A model generated the notes under the pieces. The model ran no database searches. It was not told the DNA's origin and saw only the letters and a list, made by a program, of their open reading frames with translations. A stretch of DNA of 5,013 nt from Methanobacteriaceae archaeon (GTDB taxonomy: Archaea; Methanobacteriota; Methanobacteria; Methanobacteriales; Methanobacteriaceae), in NCBI GenBank assembly GCA_900769095.1, contig CAAGFH010000089.1, positions 1 through 5,013 of the forward strand. The letters are read 5' to 3'. The stretch's first letter is position 1; each line of letters begins with the position of its first letter. This document shows positions 5,004 to 5,013 of the stretch, in pieces. A program made the position numbers and the translations under genes.

Positions 5004-5013
5004 TGCTACTAAC

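Overview
This AT-rich window looks like the chromosome of a methanogenic archaeon of the order Methanobacteriales, most like Methanobrevibacter or Methanosphaera. The signs are a NikR nickel regulator, a HycI-type [NiFe]-hydrogenase maturation protease, an archaeal PRMT-like methyltransferase, a DUF2115/UPF0305 protein (a family I know mainly from methanogens), TATA-like boxes in the gaps, an oligo-T terminator and ribosome binding sites complementary to the archaeal 16S 3' end. The organism is inferred from gene content only. Coding density is high. The longest non-coding gap is about 115 bases, and I see no tRNA, rRNA, insertion sequence, CRISPR array or phage gene.

Left part (1-2020, minus strand): a tight four-gene cluster read right to left, nikR, then a PRMT-like methyltransferase, then hycI, then the N-terminal part of a probable ATP-grasp enzyme that runs off the left edge. 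Gaps are 5 and 9 nt, followed by a 4-nt ATGA overlap, so one mRNA is very likely. It joins a nickel sensor to the protease that finishes nickel-hydrogenase large subunits. The methyltransferase and the ATP-grasp protein are the unknown members. A TATA-like box and a weak AT-rich dyad lie in front of nikR.

Middle (2118-3282, minus strand): an acidic protein of unknown function followed by a small protein with two apparent winged-helix regions. The pair ends in a T8 tract just before the nikR promoter, so it is probably a separate transcription unit.

Right part: a 75-bp divergent gap (3283-3357) also drives a plus-strand pair, a DUF2115/UPF0305 protein with a Cys-rich C-terminus and a LOG-family nucleotide phosphoribohydrolase. 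The LOG ribosome binding site overlaps the stop codon of the first gene. A perfect 11-bp hairpin separates the LOG gene from a convergent gene for a small five-repeat HEAT protein (4497-4958, minus), whose own promoter and ribosome binding site are at the right edge.

I do not see an obvious new defence system or mobile system. The parts most worth following up are the nickel/hydrogenase operon with its two uncharacterised enzymes, the His-rich tail of NikR, and the DUF2115-LOG pair.
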